NCBI GenBank assembly: GCA_041392805.1 | Contig: JAWKLJ010000002.1 | Span: 2,867,001 to 2,931,000 of the forward strand | Origin: Saprospiraceae bacterium | GTDB lineage: Bacteria > Bacteroidota > Bacteroidia > Chitinophagales > Saprospiraceae | DNA: 64,000 bases | Direction: 5' to 3' | Shown here: positions 8,553-16,737 of the stretch, one piece after another | How the letters are laid out: each line of letters opens with the position of its first letter | How positions within the stretch are numbered: the stretch's first letter is position 1 | Notes under the pieces: model-generated | Told to the model about the DNA's origin: nothing | Databases searched by the model: none | Seen by the model: only the letters and a program-made list of their open reading frames with translations | Translations under genes and position numbers: made by a program

Positions 8553-10040
8553 TTACTGCTGACGCTCTTTTTCCAAGGCCTGGATTTTCTTTTCCATCTC
8601 AATGAGATGTAAGAAGAGTTCTTCAATTTTTTCTTGTTGCAAAGTGAGCATTTTGCTCATATCCAGGCCGGTATCTGCTAATTCCGTGGCGGATGGCATT
8701 TTGGGGAGGTGCCCATTTTGTCTAATGGCAGCCTCTACTTTTTTCAAAGGCATCAAGTCGTATCCTTTTCCAAAAACATAATCAGGCCAGCTACCTGAAA
8801 GTTGAACCCGGAGTTCTTCGCAAATGATATTTCCGTCGACAGCCAATAGATAACCGGTGGGAATGGTGGAGGTTCCAACCCCCAAAGTGCCGCCCACGAA
8901 GCCATTTCCTACTACATTGGCATTATTGTTTACGGTGAACAATCCATTGACGGTGGTTATGCCGTTGAGTAAGCTGCTGCCCGTCACCGCCAAATTGGCA
9001 TTAATGGTTGCATTATTGCCAACGCTTAGGTTCAATCCAACCGAGGAATTATTGAGCACGCTTAAGTCGTTTCCAATAAACCCGTTATGTCCAGCTGCAA
9101 AATCATGGGTGATGTTTGCATCATTACCTACCTCTAAGTCCCGATCTATGCTAGCATCATTGCCAACCTCCAGGTCATTTCCGACACTAGCGTCATTTCC
9201 GACGTTTATATTTTCGCCAACTCCGGCACCACCTGCTACGACAAGTGCACCATTAGCAGCAGTGGAGGAAGCAGTAGCATCGTGGATGGTCGTTACCCCA
9301 TTTACGTCTAGGGTTCCCTGCAGGAGGGTATTTCCGCTCACATCCAGCTTAGCACTTGGAGCAGTAGTACCGATGCCAAAGTCCCCGGTTTTAGTAATAA
9401 TGCCTTGTGGTGTATTATTGGAAATGAGCGTGATATCCTCGTTGTTCAGTGTTCCAAGTGTATTGTTAGGAGAAACGACGACATTTCCTCCTACTCGCCA
9501 ATCTTGGCTGGCGTCAGCTACGGAGCATTCGTAATTGTTTCCCAAGTCTGTGGCAGAAAAAACGACAAAGTCGCCAAATGATTTACCGATGATTTGTAAA
9601 TCCTGGAGCGAGCCGGGCCAGACATTGGAAGGGCAGCGGGAATAGATCTTGGTCGTACAGGCTACTCCGCCGCCATTGGTAACCTCTAAATAGGTATATG
9701 GTGCAAAGATACCTCCAAGTAAGCCCGTTCCATCAATGGTCAATAGTTGCCCACTTATAACATTGGCAAAGGAAGTGATCAAATTATTTTTATCAAAGTC
9801 ACTGTAAACATCGATCGCGACATTGTCTTCTCCGAAGTAATAAAGCTGTAGGCTAACATACCCTCCATCGCAAGGGCAGGGATCGCCGGGGCAAGGAGGA
9901 TCACCCGGAATGAGAAGGGCTTGCCCCAAGGAAGCATTAATGCCTTCTGTTTTGGTGGTGCCATTTAACCCTGTGTTGATTTGTGAAAATAGAAGTGCCT
10001 GTGATACCAGGCAGAGTAACAATAGCATACATTTTCTCAT
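8553..10040 (-). CDS. Secreted repeat adhesin-like protein with Bacteroidota tail-fibre-type C terminus
   Basis: This 495-residue protein has a signal peptide (1-20), a Cys- and Pro-rich segment near 49-58 and a globular part to about 220. At about 278-390 it has a run of short repeats of the form VGNDASVGNDLEV, roughly hexapeptide spacing, suggesting a stacked beta structure. The C terminus (416-495) is the widespread Bacteroidota module WPDYVFGKGYDL followed by an ENGHLP-like block (QNGHLPKMPSA) and a coiled coil from 466. Such proteins resemble tail-fibre and hemagglutinin stalks; the ligand is unknown. The repeats are rich in near-identical Asn/Asp codons, so they may vary in number between strains. 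Confidence 0.8.
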   Translation of the reverse strand: MRKCMLLLLCLVSQALLFSQINTGLNGTTKTEGINASLGQALLIPGDPPCPGDPCPCDGGYVSLQLYYFGEDNVAIDVYSDFDKNNLITSFANVISGQLLTIDGTGLLGGIFAPYTYLEVTNGGGVACTTKIYSRCPSNVWPGSLQDLQIIGKSFGDFVVFSATDLGNNYECSVADASQDWRVGGNVVVSPNNTLGTLNNEDITLISNNTPQGIITKTGDFGIGTTAPSAKLDVSGNTLLQGTLDVNGVTTIHDATASSTAANGALVVAGGAGVGENINVGNDASVGNDLEVGNDASIDRDLEVGNDANITHDFAAGHNGFIGNDLSVLNNSSVGLNLSVGNNATINANLAVTGSSLLNGITTVNGLFTVNNNANVVGNGFVGGTLGVGTSTIPTGYLLAVDGNIICEELRVQLSGSWPDYVFGKGYDLMPLKKVEAAIRQNGHLPKMPSATELADTGLDMSKMLTLQQEKIEELFLHLIEMEKKIQALEKERQQ

Positions 10041-10146
10041 GGTTTGGATTTTTTGGGTTTAAAATTTTTTGTAGCAAGTTTTTGGGATACGATTTGACTA
10101 TTAATCCCGCATCATCTCAATTTGTTACAGGTCTACCCAAAAAAAA

Positions 10147-10956
10147 TCACCCTAATTCCCCACTCAGCACCTGGTCGCAAAACAAAAGCGTCTCCACCAG
10201 GTGCTCCTCCCAATAGGGCCATTCGTGCTGGCCAGGAAATTCCTCGTAAGTATGCTTAATATGGGCGTCTTTTAACTTTTGATGCAACAAGCGATTGCCT
10301 TCGATAAGCAAATCATCTTTTCCACAATCAAATCTTAAAGGTGGTAGCTGGGCTTTATTTTTTAACAATAATTCAAAAATATCCCTGTCTTCCTTGAATA
10401 CGGGAAATTCCTCAAAATCTTCTTCTACAAAATGTTTCATTTCTTCCCATTGGGTAATGGCCGAGTGCGCAGCAATCCCCTTAAATAAGTTTGGATATTT
10501 GGCCCCAATCCGCAAGGCGCCAAAGCCACCCATCGATAAGCCCGCAATAAATAAAGGAGAATGCTCACTCGTCTCCGGCACAACGGCCCTAACGGCGGCA
10601 GGCACTTCCTCGCTAATCCAGCGCTCAAAGTCTTGCTCGGCATGCGCTACATAGCCGCTACCATCGCCCCATAAGCCGTCAGATGGCATGGCTAAGACCA
10701 TCGGTCTGATCAAACGAGCCTCAATTAATTTTGCTGCTGTCAAGTGTGCACCGGCAGTTAAAGACCAAGACCAATGACTTCCATAAACGCCATGTAATAA
10801 AATTAAAACTGGAACGTTATTTGCTATCGATTTTATGCCAGAAGGGATAAATAAAGAAATATCTCCTCTACCTTTTAACGAAGGGCTTTTTACGGTTAAT
10901 TGCCGTAAACCGGCAGACTCGAAACGAGGATCTGAAATTTTTAGGGTCCGAAACAT
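10147..10956 (-). CDS. Alpha/beta hydrolase, esterase D/tributyrin esterase family
   Basis: This is a 269-residue cytosolic-looking serine esterase. The nucleophile elbow is GLSMGG at 139-144 (Ser141), the oxyanion loop begins LLHGVYGSHWSW at 53, an Asp lies in DCGKDDLL and the catalytic His in PGQHEWPYW. This pattern fits the esterase D/S-formylglutathione hydrolase/tributyrin esterase family. The frame is open upstream to 11043, but those 29 residues do not resemble the family, so the ATG at 10956 is chosen. No leader is visible. It stands alone between an adhesin gene and the divergent small gene at 11126. Confidence 0.85.
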   Translation of the reverse strand: MFRTLKISDPRFESAGLRQLTVKSPSLKGRGDISLFIPSGIKSIANNVPVLILLHGVYGSHWSWSLTAGAHLTAAKLIEARLIRPMVLAMPSDGLWGDGSGYVAHAEQDFERWISEEVPAAVRAVVPETSEHSPLFIAGLSMGGFGALRIGAKYPNLFKGIAAHSAITQWEEMKHFVEEDFEEFPVFKEDRDIFELLLKNKAQLPPLRFDCGKDDLLIEGNRLLHQKLKDAHIKHTYEEFPGQHEWPYWEEHLVETLLFCDQVLSGELG

Positions 10957-11125
10957 ATACGATGCATGCTTTGATTTGCTGCAAATTAGGCGATTATTCA
11001 AAAAACAAAAAATAATGTTGGCAAAGTTGCCTAATAAAGCCATTGATTTGCAACATATATCTAAAGCCGGAAGTATATATTATCTAAGTTTTTAATGTAT
11101 TATCTAATTTAATTCACACGCTGCG

Positions 11126-11350
11126 ATGTTAAAAAAAGGAAGTCAGGTCCAATGGGCTAACAGCCACCAAATTAGTACGGGAGAAATAATTGAGATTCAC
11201 GATAGGAGGATTGAAATTACCCGAAATGGCGTACAAATTACCCGTATGGGAAAACCGAGCAACAGGGTGCTGTTGATCCAGCAGCTAAATGCACAAATGG
11301 TTGTAAAATTAGAAAACGAAGTCTCACTGCTGCAAACCCAGGCTATTTAA
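11126..11350 (+). CDS. Small Tudor-like protein (DUF2945-like)
   Basis: This 74-residue protein starts KKGSQVQW and continues with short beta strands (STGEIIEI, RIEITRNG, VVKLENEV), the pattern of a small SH3/Tudor barrel like DUF2945 proteins. It is cytosolic with no leader. A strong terminator follows 35 bases after the stop, which supports it being a real, separately ended gene. The function of the family is unknown; the family match is by pattern only. Confidence 0.6.
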   Translation: MLKKGSQVQWANSHQISTGEIIEIHDRRIEITRNGVQITRMGKPSNRVLLIQQLNAQMVVKLENEVSLLQTQAI

Positions 11351-11385
11351 GTAAAAAGCAGTAGGTGCCGCCAAGGTACCTTCCT

Positions 11386-11433
11386 AAAAGCGGAATTGGG
11401 GAACCTTATGTTTTACTCCCCGATTCCGCTTTT
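11386..11433 (+). terminator. Strong intrinsic terminator
   Basis: The 16-base arms aaaagcggaattgggg (11386-11401) and ccccgattccgctttt (11418-11433) pair with a single G-T exception around a 16-base A/T-rich loop, followed by gtattttattt. The A and T flanks make it usable from either side; it ends the small gene at 11126-11350. Confidence 0.85.
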
Positions 11434-11570
11434 GTATTTTATTTAACTTGATTATCAACTAATTACGAGAAACTTGAAATAATTTAACATTTAGTTCATA
11501 AGGGCTATTCAATTTAATGCCATCTTTAGAAATATAAAAGCATCTTATTTGCACCCTGCTTTGTCTAGCT

Positions 11571-11757
11571 AAGTAATGGTGAAATAATAAGTTGTTAATT
11601 TCAGGGGAGTCATTTTTTCACCAGACAAGGCACGAGGAGGGAGCCTAGCGTTCGACTGAGCTCACGCCGAAGTCCTAGCTAAGCGACCGATCGAGTAACG
11701 CAGTATGGTGGAAAAAGGACCGCATCAAATTAATAAGTTATTGTTTTACCATTACTA
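11571..11757. repeat. 187-bp long imperfect palindrome (MITE-like)
   Basis: The ends aagtaatggt (11571-11580) and accattacta (11748-11757) are complementary. The pairing continues inward for nearly 60 bases with mismatches (aataagttgttaattt against aattaataagttattg, and tttttcacca against tggtggaaaaa). The middle holds an inverted ctgagctcacg core near 11657. The architecture is like the 6037-6204 palindrome: A/T-rich terminal repeats, a ttttcacc-type block, then a GC-richer apex. It fills most of the 420-base gap 11351-11770 and ends 13 bases before the next ATG, so it may affect that gene's expression. Confidence 0.7.
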
Positions 11758-11770
11758 AATGAATTAAAAC

Positions 11771-12589
11771 ATGCCAATATCACCCATTTACACTGTTATC
11801 ACAGGGGCAAGCCTTGGCCTTGGGTATGCCCTTGCGGAAGAGTGTGCCAAAAGAAAACGACATTTGATACTAATTGCCCTGCCTGACGAAAACATAATCG
11901 AGATTGCCTTGCAACTTTCTAAAACCTACGGCATAAAAGCGATCGCTTATGAAGTCAACCTTACAGCGGAAAATGCCACCTTAACCTGTGCTGCCTGGAT
12001 TTGTGAAAATTTTGAGATTGATATGCTAATAAACAATGCGGGTATCGGCGGAACAAAGCATTTTAGTGAAAGCTCTTCTTACGATATCGATCAAATAATT
12101 CTCTTGAATATCCGTGCTTTAGTCCTGATGACACACCAGTTATTGCCGCGACTGAGAGAACAAAAGCAGTCTTTTATCCTCAATATTGCCAGTTTGGCTT
12201 CTTTTTCTCCAATTCCGTATAAAACAGTTTATCCTGCTTCGAAGGCTTTTGTTTATTCTTTTTCCAGGGGTTTATATGCAGAATTAAAAGACACTTCTGT
12301 TTTTGTAAGTGTTGCCCACCCAGGAGGCATGGCGACTAGCCCCGAAATTGCAGAACGGATGAAGCAGCATAATCTTTTTGTTCGCCATAGTTATTTAAGC
12401 CCGGAAGAAACTGCGAGAATTTGTATTCGGCAATTGCTAAAGAAGGAGAGCATGATTATTCCTGGGGCCTTGAATAAATTACTTTGGTTACTCATAAAGC
12501 TTGTGCCCGCAGGTATGCGCCTAAAGATTTTCCGTAAAACGATTGTCAAAGAGCTAGCTATTGATAAGAGAAAGCTAAAGCAACGTTAA
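11771..12589 (+). CDS. Short-chain dehydrogenase/reductase
   Basis: This is a 272-residue classical SDR. The nucleotide-binding loop TGASLGLG is at 11-18, NNAG at 88-91, a candidate catalytic Ser in NIASLASF near 141, and Tyr154 with Lys158 (YPASK). It therefore reduces or oxidises a carbonyl or alcohol with NAD(P)H; the substrate is unknown. The C-terminal part (IKLVPAGMRLKIFRK) is hydrophobic and basic, suggesting membrane association. The next gene starts 5 bases after its stop, so the two oxidoreductases are very likely co-transcribed. The palindrome ends just upstream. Confidence 0.88.
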   Translation: MPISPIYTVITGASLGLGYALAEECAKRKRHLILIALPDENIIEIALQLSKTYGIKAIAYEVNLTAENATLTCAAWICENFEIDMLINNAGIGGTKHFSESSSYDIDQIILLNIRALVLMTHQLLPRLREQKQSFILNIASLASFSPIPYKTVYPASKAFVYSFSRGLYAELKDTSVFVSVAHPGGMATSPEIAERMKQHNLFVRHSYLSPEETARICIRQLLKKESMIIPGALNKLLWLLIKLVPAGMRLKIFRKTIVKELAIDKRKLKQR

Positions 12590-12594
12590 GGTCT

Positions 12595-13581
12595 ATGAAA
12601 AAAGTTCTGCTGACTGGGGCAAATGGATTACTCGGATCCCATGTAGCGCAGCAATTAACCCATGCTGGTTACCTGGTCAGGGCCATGGTTAGAAAAGGGA
12701 AAGGTACCCCCTTGTTGAAGGCATTAAGCTGTGAGATTTTTGAAGGGGACCTCACGAATCCAGCTGACGTTTGGCAAGCGGTTAAGGACTGTGATTTTGT
12801 TGTCCATGCTGCGGCAAGAACAAGTCCGTATCCAATGGATATCAATGCCTTTCGGGATATAAATATTGAGGCGACAACCCATTTAATAAGTGCCTGTCTT
12901 CAGCAGCGGGTGGAGCGTTTTGTTTATGTGAGTACTGCTAATTGTTTTACCAATGGTACCAAGGAGCACCCAGGCACAGAAGACAGTGAATTTATGCCTT
13001 GGCTAAAACACTCCGCCTATGCTTACAGCAAATACCTCGCACAGCAACAGGTACTTTCCGCCGTGCGGGAAAAAGGTTTCCCAGCGATTGTTGTTTGTCC
13101 AACTTTCATGATTGGCTCCCATGACTACAAGCCGAGTAGTGGTCAGTTGCTGCTTCATTTACTCCGAAACAGACTGGTGGTATACCCTCCTGGGGGGAAA
13201 TGTTTCGTAGATGCCACGGCGGCGGCGGTTGCCATCAAAAATGCATTGACAAAAGGTGAAATTGGCCAATGCTATTTGCTGGCGGAAGAAAATCTCAGCT
13301 ATCGGGAATTCTATAAGCTAGCCAAAAAGATAAGTAATCGCGTTGTTTTTTTGCTTCCTATCCCCAGGTTTTTGCTTACTTTTTTAGGCCATTTGGGTAG
13401 TTTTTTAGAAAAAAAATGGGGTATCGTCAATGCCTTAAGTGTTCCTAATACTCGGATGCTATGTACGTTCAACTATTTCTCAGGGCAAAAGGCTAAAGCA
13501 GTCTTAGCTATGCCTTCAGTGGCTATTGAAGCCTCCATCAAGGAATCGTACCATTGGTTCAAGACCATTAATCTAGCTTAG
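12595..13581 (+). CDS. NAD-dependent epimerase/dehydratase (extended SDR, 3-beta-HSD/dihydroflavonol-reductase-like)
   Basis: This 328-residue extended SDR begins with the Rossmann motif TGANGLLGSH (7-16), has HAAARTS near 71-77 and the catalytic pair Tyr142 and Lys146 in YAYSK. The overall pattern is nearest to 3-beta-hydroxysteroid dehydrogenase and dihydroflavonol 4-reductase-like proteins. Together with the upstream SDR it could act on a lipid, polyketide-like or isoprenoid alcohol, but nothing nearby fixes the substrate. Its 3' end overlaps the convergent histidine kinase gene by 14 bases, with no terminator between. Confidence 0.88.
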   Translation: MKKVLLTGANGLLGSHVAQQLTHAGYLVRAMVRKGKGTPLLKALSCEIFEGDLTNPADVWQAVKDCDFVVHAAARTSPYPMDINAFRDINIEATTHLISACLQQRVERFVYVSTANCFTNGTKEHPGTEDSEFMPWLKHSAYAYSKYLAQQQVLSAVREKGFPAIVVCPTFMIGSHDYKPSSGQLLLHLLRNRLVVYPPGGKCFVDATAAAVAIKNALTKGEIGQCYLLAEENLSYREFYKLAKKISNRVVFLLPIPRFLLTFLGHLGSFLEKKWGIVNALSVPNTRMLCTFNYFSGQKAKAVLAMPSVAIEASIKESYHWFKTINLA

Positions 13582-15394
13582 GAATTTCAATAAAAAACTT
13601 AGTGCCCTTTCCTGGTGAACTTTCAATGTTCCATTTTCCCTGAATATTTTCCAGGCGAGAAGTGATATTTCTAATACCGTACCCATTGGTCATTTGTCCG
13701 ATATCAAATCCACAGCCATCATCGCTTACGGTTAATTGTATTTGATCTCCTGTTTCAGAAATACTAATCCAGCCATTTTCTGCATTAGCATGTTTGAGGA
13801 TATTATTGATCATTTCCATGATAATATTGTAAATGTGATAGCTAAGAGAGCCAAAGTCGAACTCTGGCCTGGTGTTTACGACTAGTCTAAAATTGATCTT
13901 ATTATTTTGCTTTAACTGGCCGAGTAAGCTTTTCAGGGCAGCAATAAGCCCAATGGCTTCTACTTTTTCAGGCATTAGATTGTGAGAAATCAGTCGAACA
14001 TCTTCGTAAACATCGTTGACCAGGTTTAACGTTTTATCGAGGATACGTTGGGCCTTGCCGTCGACTGAAGGCCCCACAGCCTCTAATTGCCAACGGATGG
14101 CAGCAATTTTGGTATTTAAGTTATCGTGTAATTCGACTGCCATTCGTTTTCGTTCCAGGTTTTGCCCTTTGAGTTGGGCCAGCAGCACTTCTTTGTTCTT
14201 TTGCGCCAATTCCTTGTTCTTTTTGCGTAAGCGCCAGTTAAGTAGACTAATGAAACCCAGGAGTACGCCTCCAAAAAGCGTTACCCCAAAGTAAAAATCG
14301 CGCGTTTGCTTCAAGTTTTTATTTTGGAGTCTAATGATCTCATCTTCCTTTTCCTTGTTTTTAAATTTCGCTTCCAATTCAGCGTATCGCCTGCTGGCTT
14401 CCCCCTTTTTCATGCTATCCTGAGCCACAATATATTTCTCATAAAAAGCAAGCGCATTTTTATAGTCTCCCAAGGTTTTATAAGAATAATAAAGTTGTAA
14501 ATCGGCGCGAGAAATAAATTCGATCCAACCTGAGGCCTGGACGTATTCATAAGCCGCAAGTTTTAATTCGAGGGCTTCTTCGTATTGCTTTTTTTCATCA
14601 AAGGTTTCCGCTTTATCCATGTAGAGGGCATAAATGACACTATAGTTGCCACTTTTCTCAGCCTCTTCCAATGACTTTTGAAAATAGCTATCAGAAAGCT
14701 CCACCTTGCCTAATCGGCGATAAACGTTGGCCAGCCCATGGTCATTATCAGATTTAAAATAACTGTCAAATTGATATTGATCGATGAAGGATTCTGCCCT
14801 TAGATAATAAACTAAAGCGGAGTCAAATTTTTCTTGCCTAAATGCGCTGTAATAATAATAATCTCCAAAAAAATCAAGTGCAAGCAATTGACTTTTCAGC
14901 TGACCGGATAATTTGGCAAAATGATACCCTTCTTGAATGGTACTAAATGCTTCTTTGTAAAGTTGTGTATTGAGTAAAATAAAACCTGAGCCCATGAGTG
15001 CCGTTGCCAAATCCTGAAAATCAGGACCAGCCTGTCGCAAAGTGTCAATCGCCTGGTTATAATAGTTCAGGCCATTATCCATATCTCCCTGAATATCAAA
15101 ATACCTCGCTTTTACCCGCAAAAAAATCCCATAAGCTTTGGGCCAAGGGGATTGATTGGCTAGCAGGGCCAAACTATCCAATAGAAGCGCGGAAGCAGGG
15201 TCTCTCTCATTTATCCGATATATCGCATAGGCCGCATAATCCCGAACCAATTGTGAATCCCGTTGAATAGGGTTCTCCAATTGCTTGCTGGCTAGATATT
15301 TTTCATAAAGTGCTGCTGATCCTTGGGCATTACCTTTAACCATGCCAAGATAACAGACTAAGACGAGCAATATATAGCGGATGGTATTTTTCAA
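13568..15394 (-). CDS. Sensor histidine kinase with TPR sensor region (NarL-type partner)
   Basis: This 608-residue membrane kinase has a signal peptide (1-24), a helical TPR-like sensor region in the periplasm (about 70-340), a coiled stretch, one membrane segment (about 367-387) and a cytosolic kinase core. The phospho-acceptor His423 is in ELHDNL (HisKA_3 type), followed by the N box EMINNILKHA near 527, DDGCGF at 558-563 and GYGIRN at 571-576. It overlaps the upstream response regulator by 4 bases, so the two are a coupled pair. TPR-linked kinases of this build are common in Bacteroidota; the signal is unknown. It ends what looks like a six-gene signalling run starting at 21158. Confidence 0.92.
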   Translation of the reverse strand: MKNTIRYILLVLVCYLGMVKGNAQGSAALYEKYLASKQLENPIQRDSQLVRDYAAYAIYRINERDPASALLLDSLALLANQSPWPKAYGIFLRVKARYFDIQGDMDNGLNYYNQAIDTLRQAGPDFQDLATALMGSGFILLNTQLYKEAFSTIQEGYHFAKLSGQLKSQLLALDFFGDYYYYSAFRQEKFDSALVYYLRAESFIDQYQFDSYFKSDNDHGLANVYRRLGKVELSDSYFQKSLEEAEKSGNYSVIYALYMDKAETFDEKKQYEEALELKLAAYEYVQASGWIEFISRADLQLYYSYKTLGDYKNALAFYEKYIVAQDSMKKGEASRRYAELEAKFKNKEKEDEIIRLQNKNLKQTRDFYFGVTLFGGVLLGFISLLNWRLRKKNKELAQKNKEVLLAQLKGQNLERKRMAVELHDNLNTKIAAIRWQLEAVGPSVDGKAQRILDKTLNLVNDVYEDVRLISHNLMPEKVEAIGLIAALKSLLGQLKQNNKINFRLVVNTRPEFDFGSLSYHIYNIIMEMINNILKHANAENGWISISETGDQIQLTVSDDGCGFDIGQMTNGYGIRNITSRLENIQGKWNIESSPGKGTKFFIEIPKLD

Positions 15395-16032
15395 ATTAAC
15401 TTATATTTTAGGGCAAATTTAACTAGCCCGATAGCATTTTTTACGTCCAGTTTTTTAAAAATATTGTGTCGGTGTGTTTCTACGGTTCCCAGGCTTATGT
15501 AAAGTTTTTCAGCAATTTCTGCTGAAGAATACTCCCGTACAATCAGTTTGATAATTTCCACCTCTCGTTTTGTAAGGTGTTTGATTTTTTCAAACTGGTC
15601 GTCACCTTCCTTTGTCGACAATAAAGACCTCATGACTTCCTGACTAAAATGGAGCTGACCTGCCGCAACGGTTCGAATGGCTTTTTCTAATTCTAGCCGA
15701 CCAGCCTTTTTCATGACATAGCCTGATATCCCTGCTTTAAAGGCATCTTGGATTCGATCGCCCTGATCATTTACCGTTAGCATTAAAATTTTGAGATCGG
15801 GGTATTTTTCTTTTACCTGGAAACTCAATTCAATCCCATTGACATAGGGCATGCTCATATCCGTTATCAGAATATCTATCTCATTCTTTTCCAGAAAGTC
15901 CAACACCTTTCGACTGTCATTTAGGGTGTTGACTAAGGTTATTCCATCCATCAAGTCAAAAAGCAAGCCTAGGCTATCCAATATGATTTGGTGATCATCT
16001 ACCAACAATATTCGAATGGAAGCTGACATCAT
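15391..16032 (-). CDS. Response regulator, NarL/FixJ family (REC-LuxR HTH)
   Basis: This 213-residue regulator has a receiver domain with acidic residues Asp12 and Asp13, phospho-acceptor Asp58 (ILITDMS) and a conserved Lys in VMKKAG. The C-terminal LuxR-type helix-turn-helix (about 148-210) contains LTKREVEIIKLI and SLGTVETHRHNIF. It is the DNA-binding partner of the sensor kinase that follows with a 4-base overlap. Upstream, the beta-barrel gene ends 5 bases before its start. Two Met codons open the frame; the first is used here, but either could initiate. Target genes are not evident. Confidence 0.93.
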   Translation of the reverse strand: MMSASIRILLVDDHQIILDSLGLLFDLMDGITLVNTLNDSRKVLDFLEKNEIDILITDMSMPYVNGIELSFQVKEKYPDLKILMLTVNDQGDRIQDAFKAGISGYVMKKAGRLELEKAIRTVAAGQLHFSQEVMRSLLSTKEGDDQFEKIKHLTKREVEIIKLIVREYSSAEIAEKLYISLGTVETHRHNIFKKLDVKNAIGLVKFALKYKLI

Positions 16033-16037
16033 AATCC

Positions 16038-16670
16038 TTATTCAAAAAAGTAAGTTAATCCAAAATGCAAAATAACCGTTGTAAAATCAAGTTTTTCGCC
16101 TAAATCGCCTACGTCTGTTCCTGATAAGGAAGTAGCATTAAAGTTACCAAAACCAAGGTTGCCATTGGCATTAAAACTTAGATTTGGAATAATAAATATA
16201 TGAAATCCCCCGCCAATTGTTGCTCCTACCCCTTTACTTTCAAGTTCAAAAACACTGCTTCCATCAAAGGTTATTGGGTCAATTAACAAATTATTAAAAG
16301 CGATGGTAGCCCCGAGAAATGGCCGAAACCAGCGCAAGGTCGCGCCAAAATTATAACGTCCACCAAGTTCAAAATTGCTTAATTGATAGCTATCCCAATC
16401 AAATTCTTTTCTAAACCCGAGTTGGCTGTAAGCGATTAGCACCTCAATGTTTTGATTAATCCCATATCCTGCCTTGACGCTATATCCCGTTCCTGCTGGC
16501 TCTAAATCATCCAGGTCTCCTAAAAAGAGGCTTTCAGAATTCCAACTCCCATATGCGTAATTCAGGTTGAGGGAAAAACCTTTAGTAGAAGATTTGATAT
16601 CTTGTGAGAACAACTGTTGTCCCAAGGACATCAGGATGGCAAAACTAAGAAAATAGCTTATCGTTTTCAT
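16038..16670 (-). CDS. Outer-membrane beta-barrel protein (OmpA-like/porin family fold)
   Basis: This 210-residue protein has a signal peptide (about 1-22, ending LFSQ) and alternating hydrophobic/polar strands. It ends in TTVILHFGLTYFFE, a membrane barrel end with a penultimate aromatic, giving an estimated eight strands. It has no catalytic motif. Its stop is 5 bases before the response regulator, and its start is 67 bases after the kinase gene 16738-18579, so it may be the outer-membrane component or output of this signalling region. That role is inferred from position only. Confidence 0.8.
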   Translation of the reverse strand: MKTISYFLSFAILMSLGQQLFSQDIKSSTKGFSLNLNYAYGSWNSESLFLGDLDDLEPAGTGYSVKAGYGINQNIEVLIAYSQLGFRKEFDWDSYQLSNFELGGRYNFGATLRWFRPFLGATIAFNNLLIDPITFDGSSVFELESKGVGATIGGGFHIFIIPNLSFNANGNLGFGNFNATSLSGTDVGDLGEKLDFTTVILHFGLTYFFE

Positions 16671-16737
16671 AATTAATAGGTAATGATTCCCCGTTCGTTT
16701 TCATGCTTTAAAATCAGCTGAAAAGGGTCAGGAAAGG

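Noticed and set aside
8800..9250. Possible tandem DNA repeat or CRISPR-like array
   Set aside because: The repeats are coding (short protein repeats VGND-type) without spacers or identical units.
8857..9534. 225-codon plus-strand frame opposite the repeat adhesin
   Set aside because: It is the antisense of the VGND-type repeats, whose codon bias keeps the opposite frame open; composition is Pro/Thr/Leu-rich without a fold.
10835..11095. 86-codon plus-strand frame overlapping the esterase start
   Set aside because: It is antisense to the esterase N terminus and has no leader or motif.
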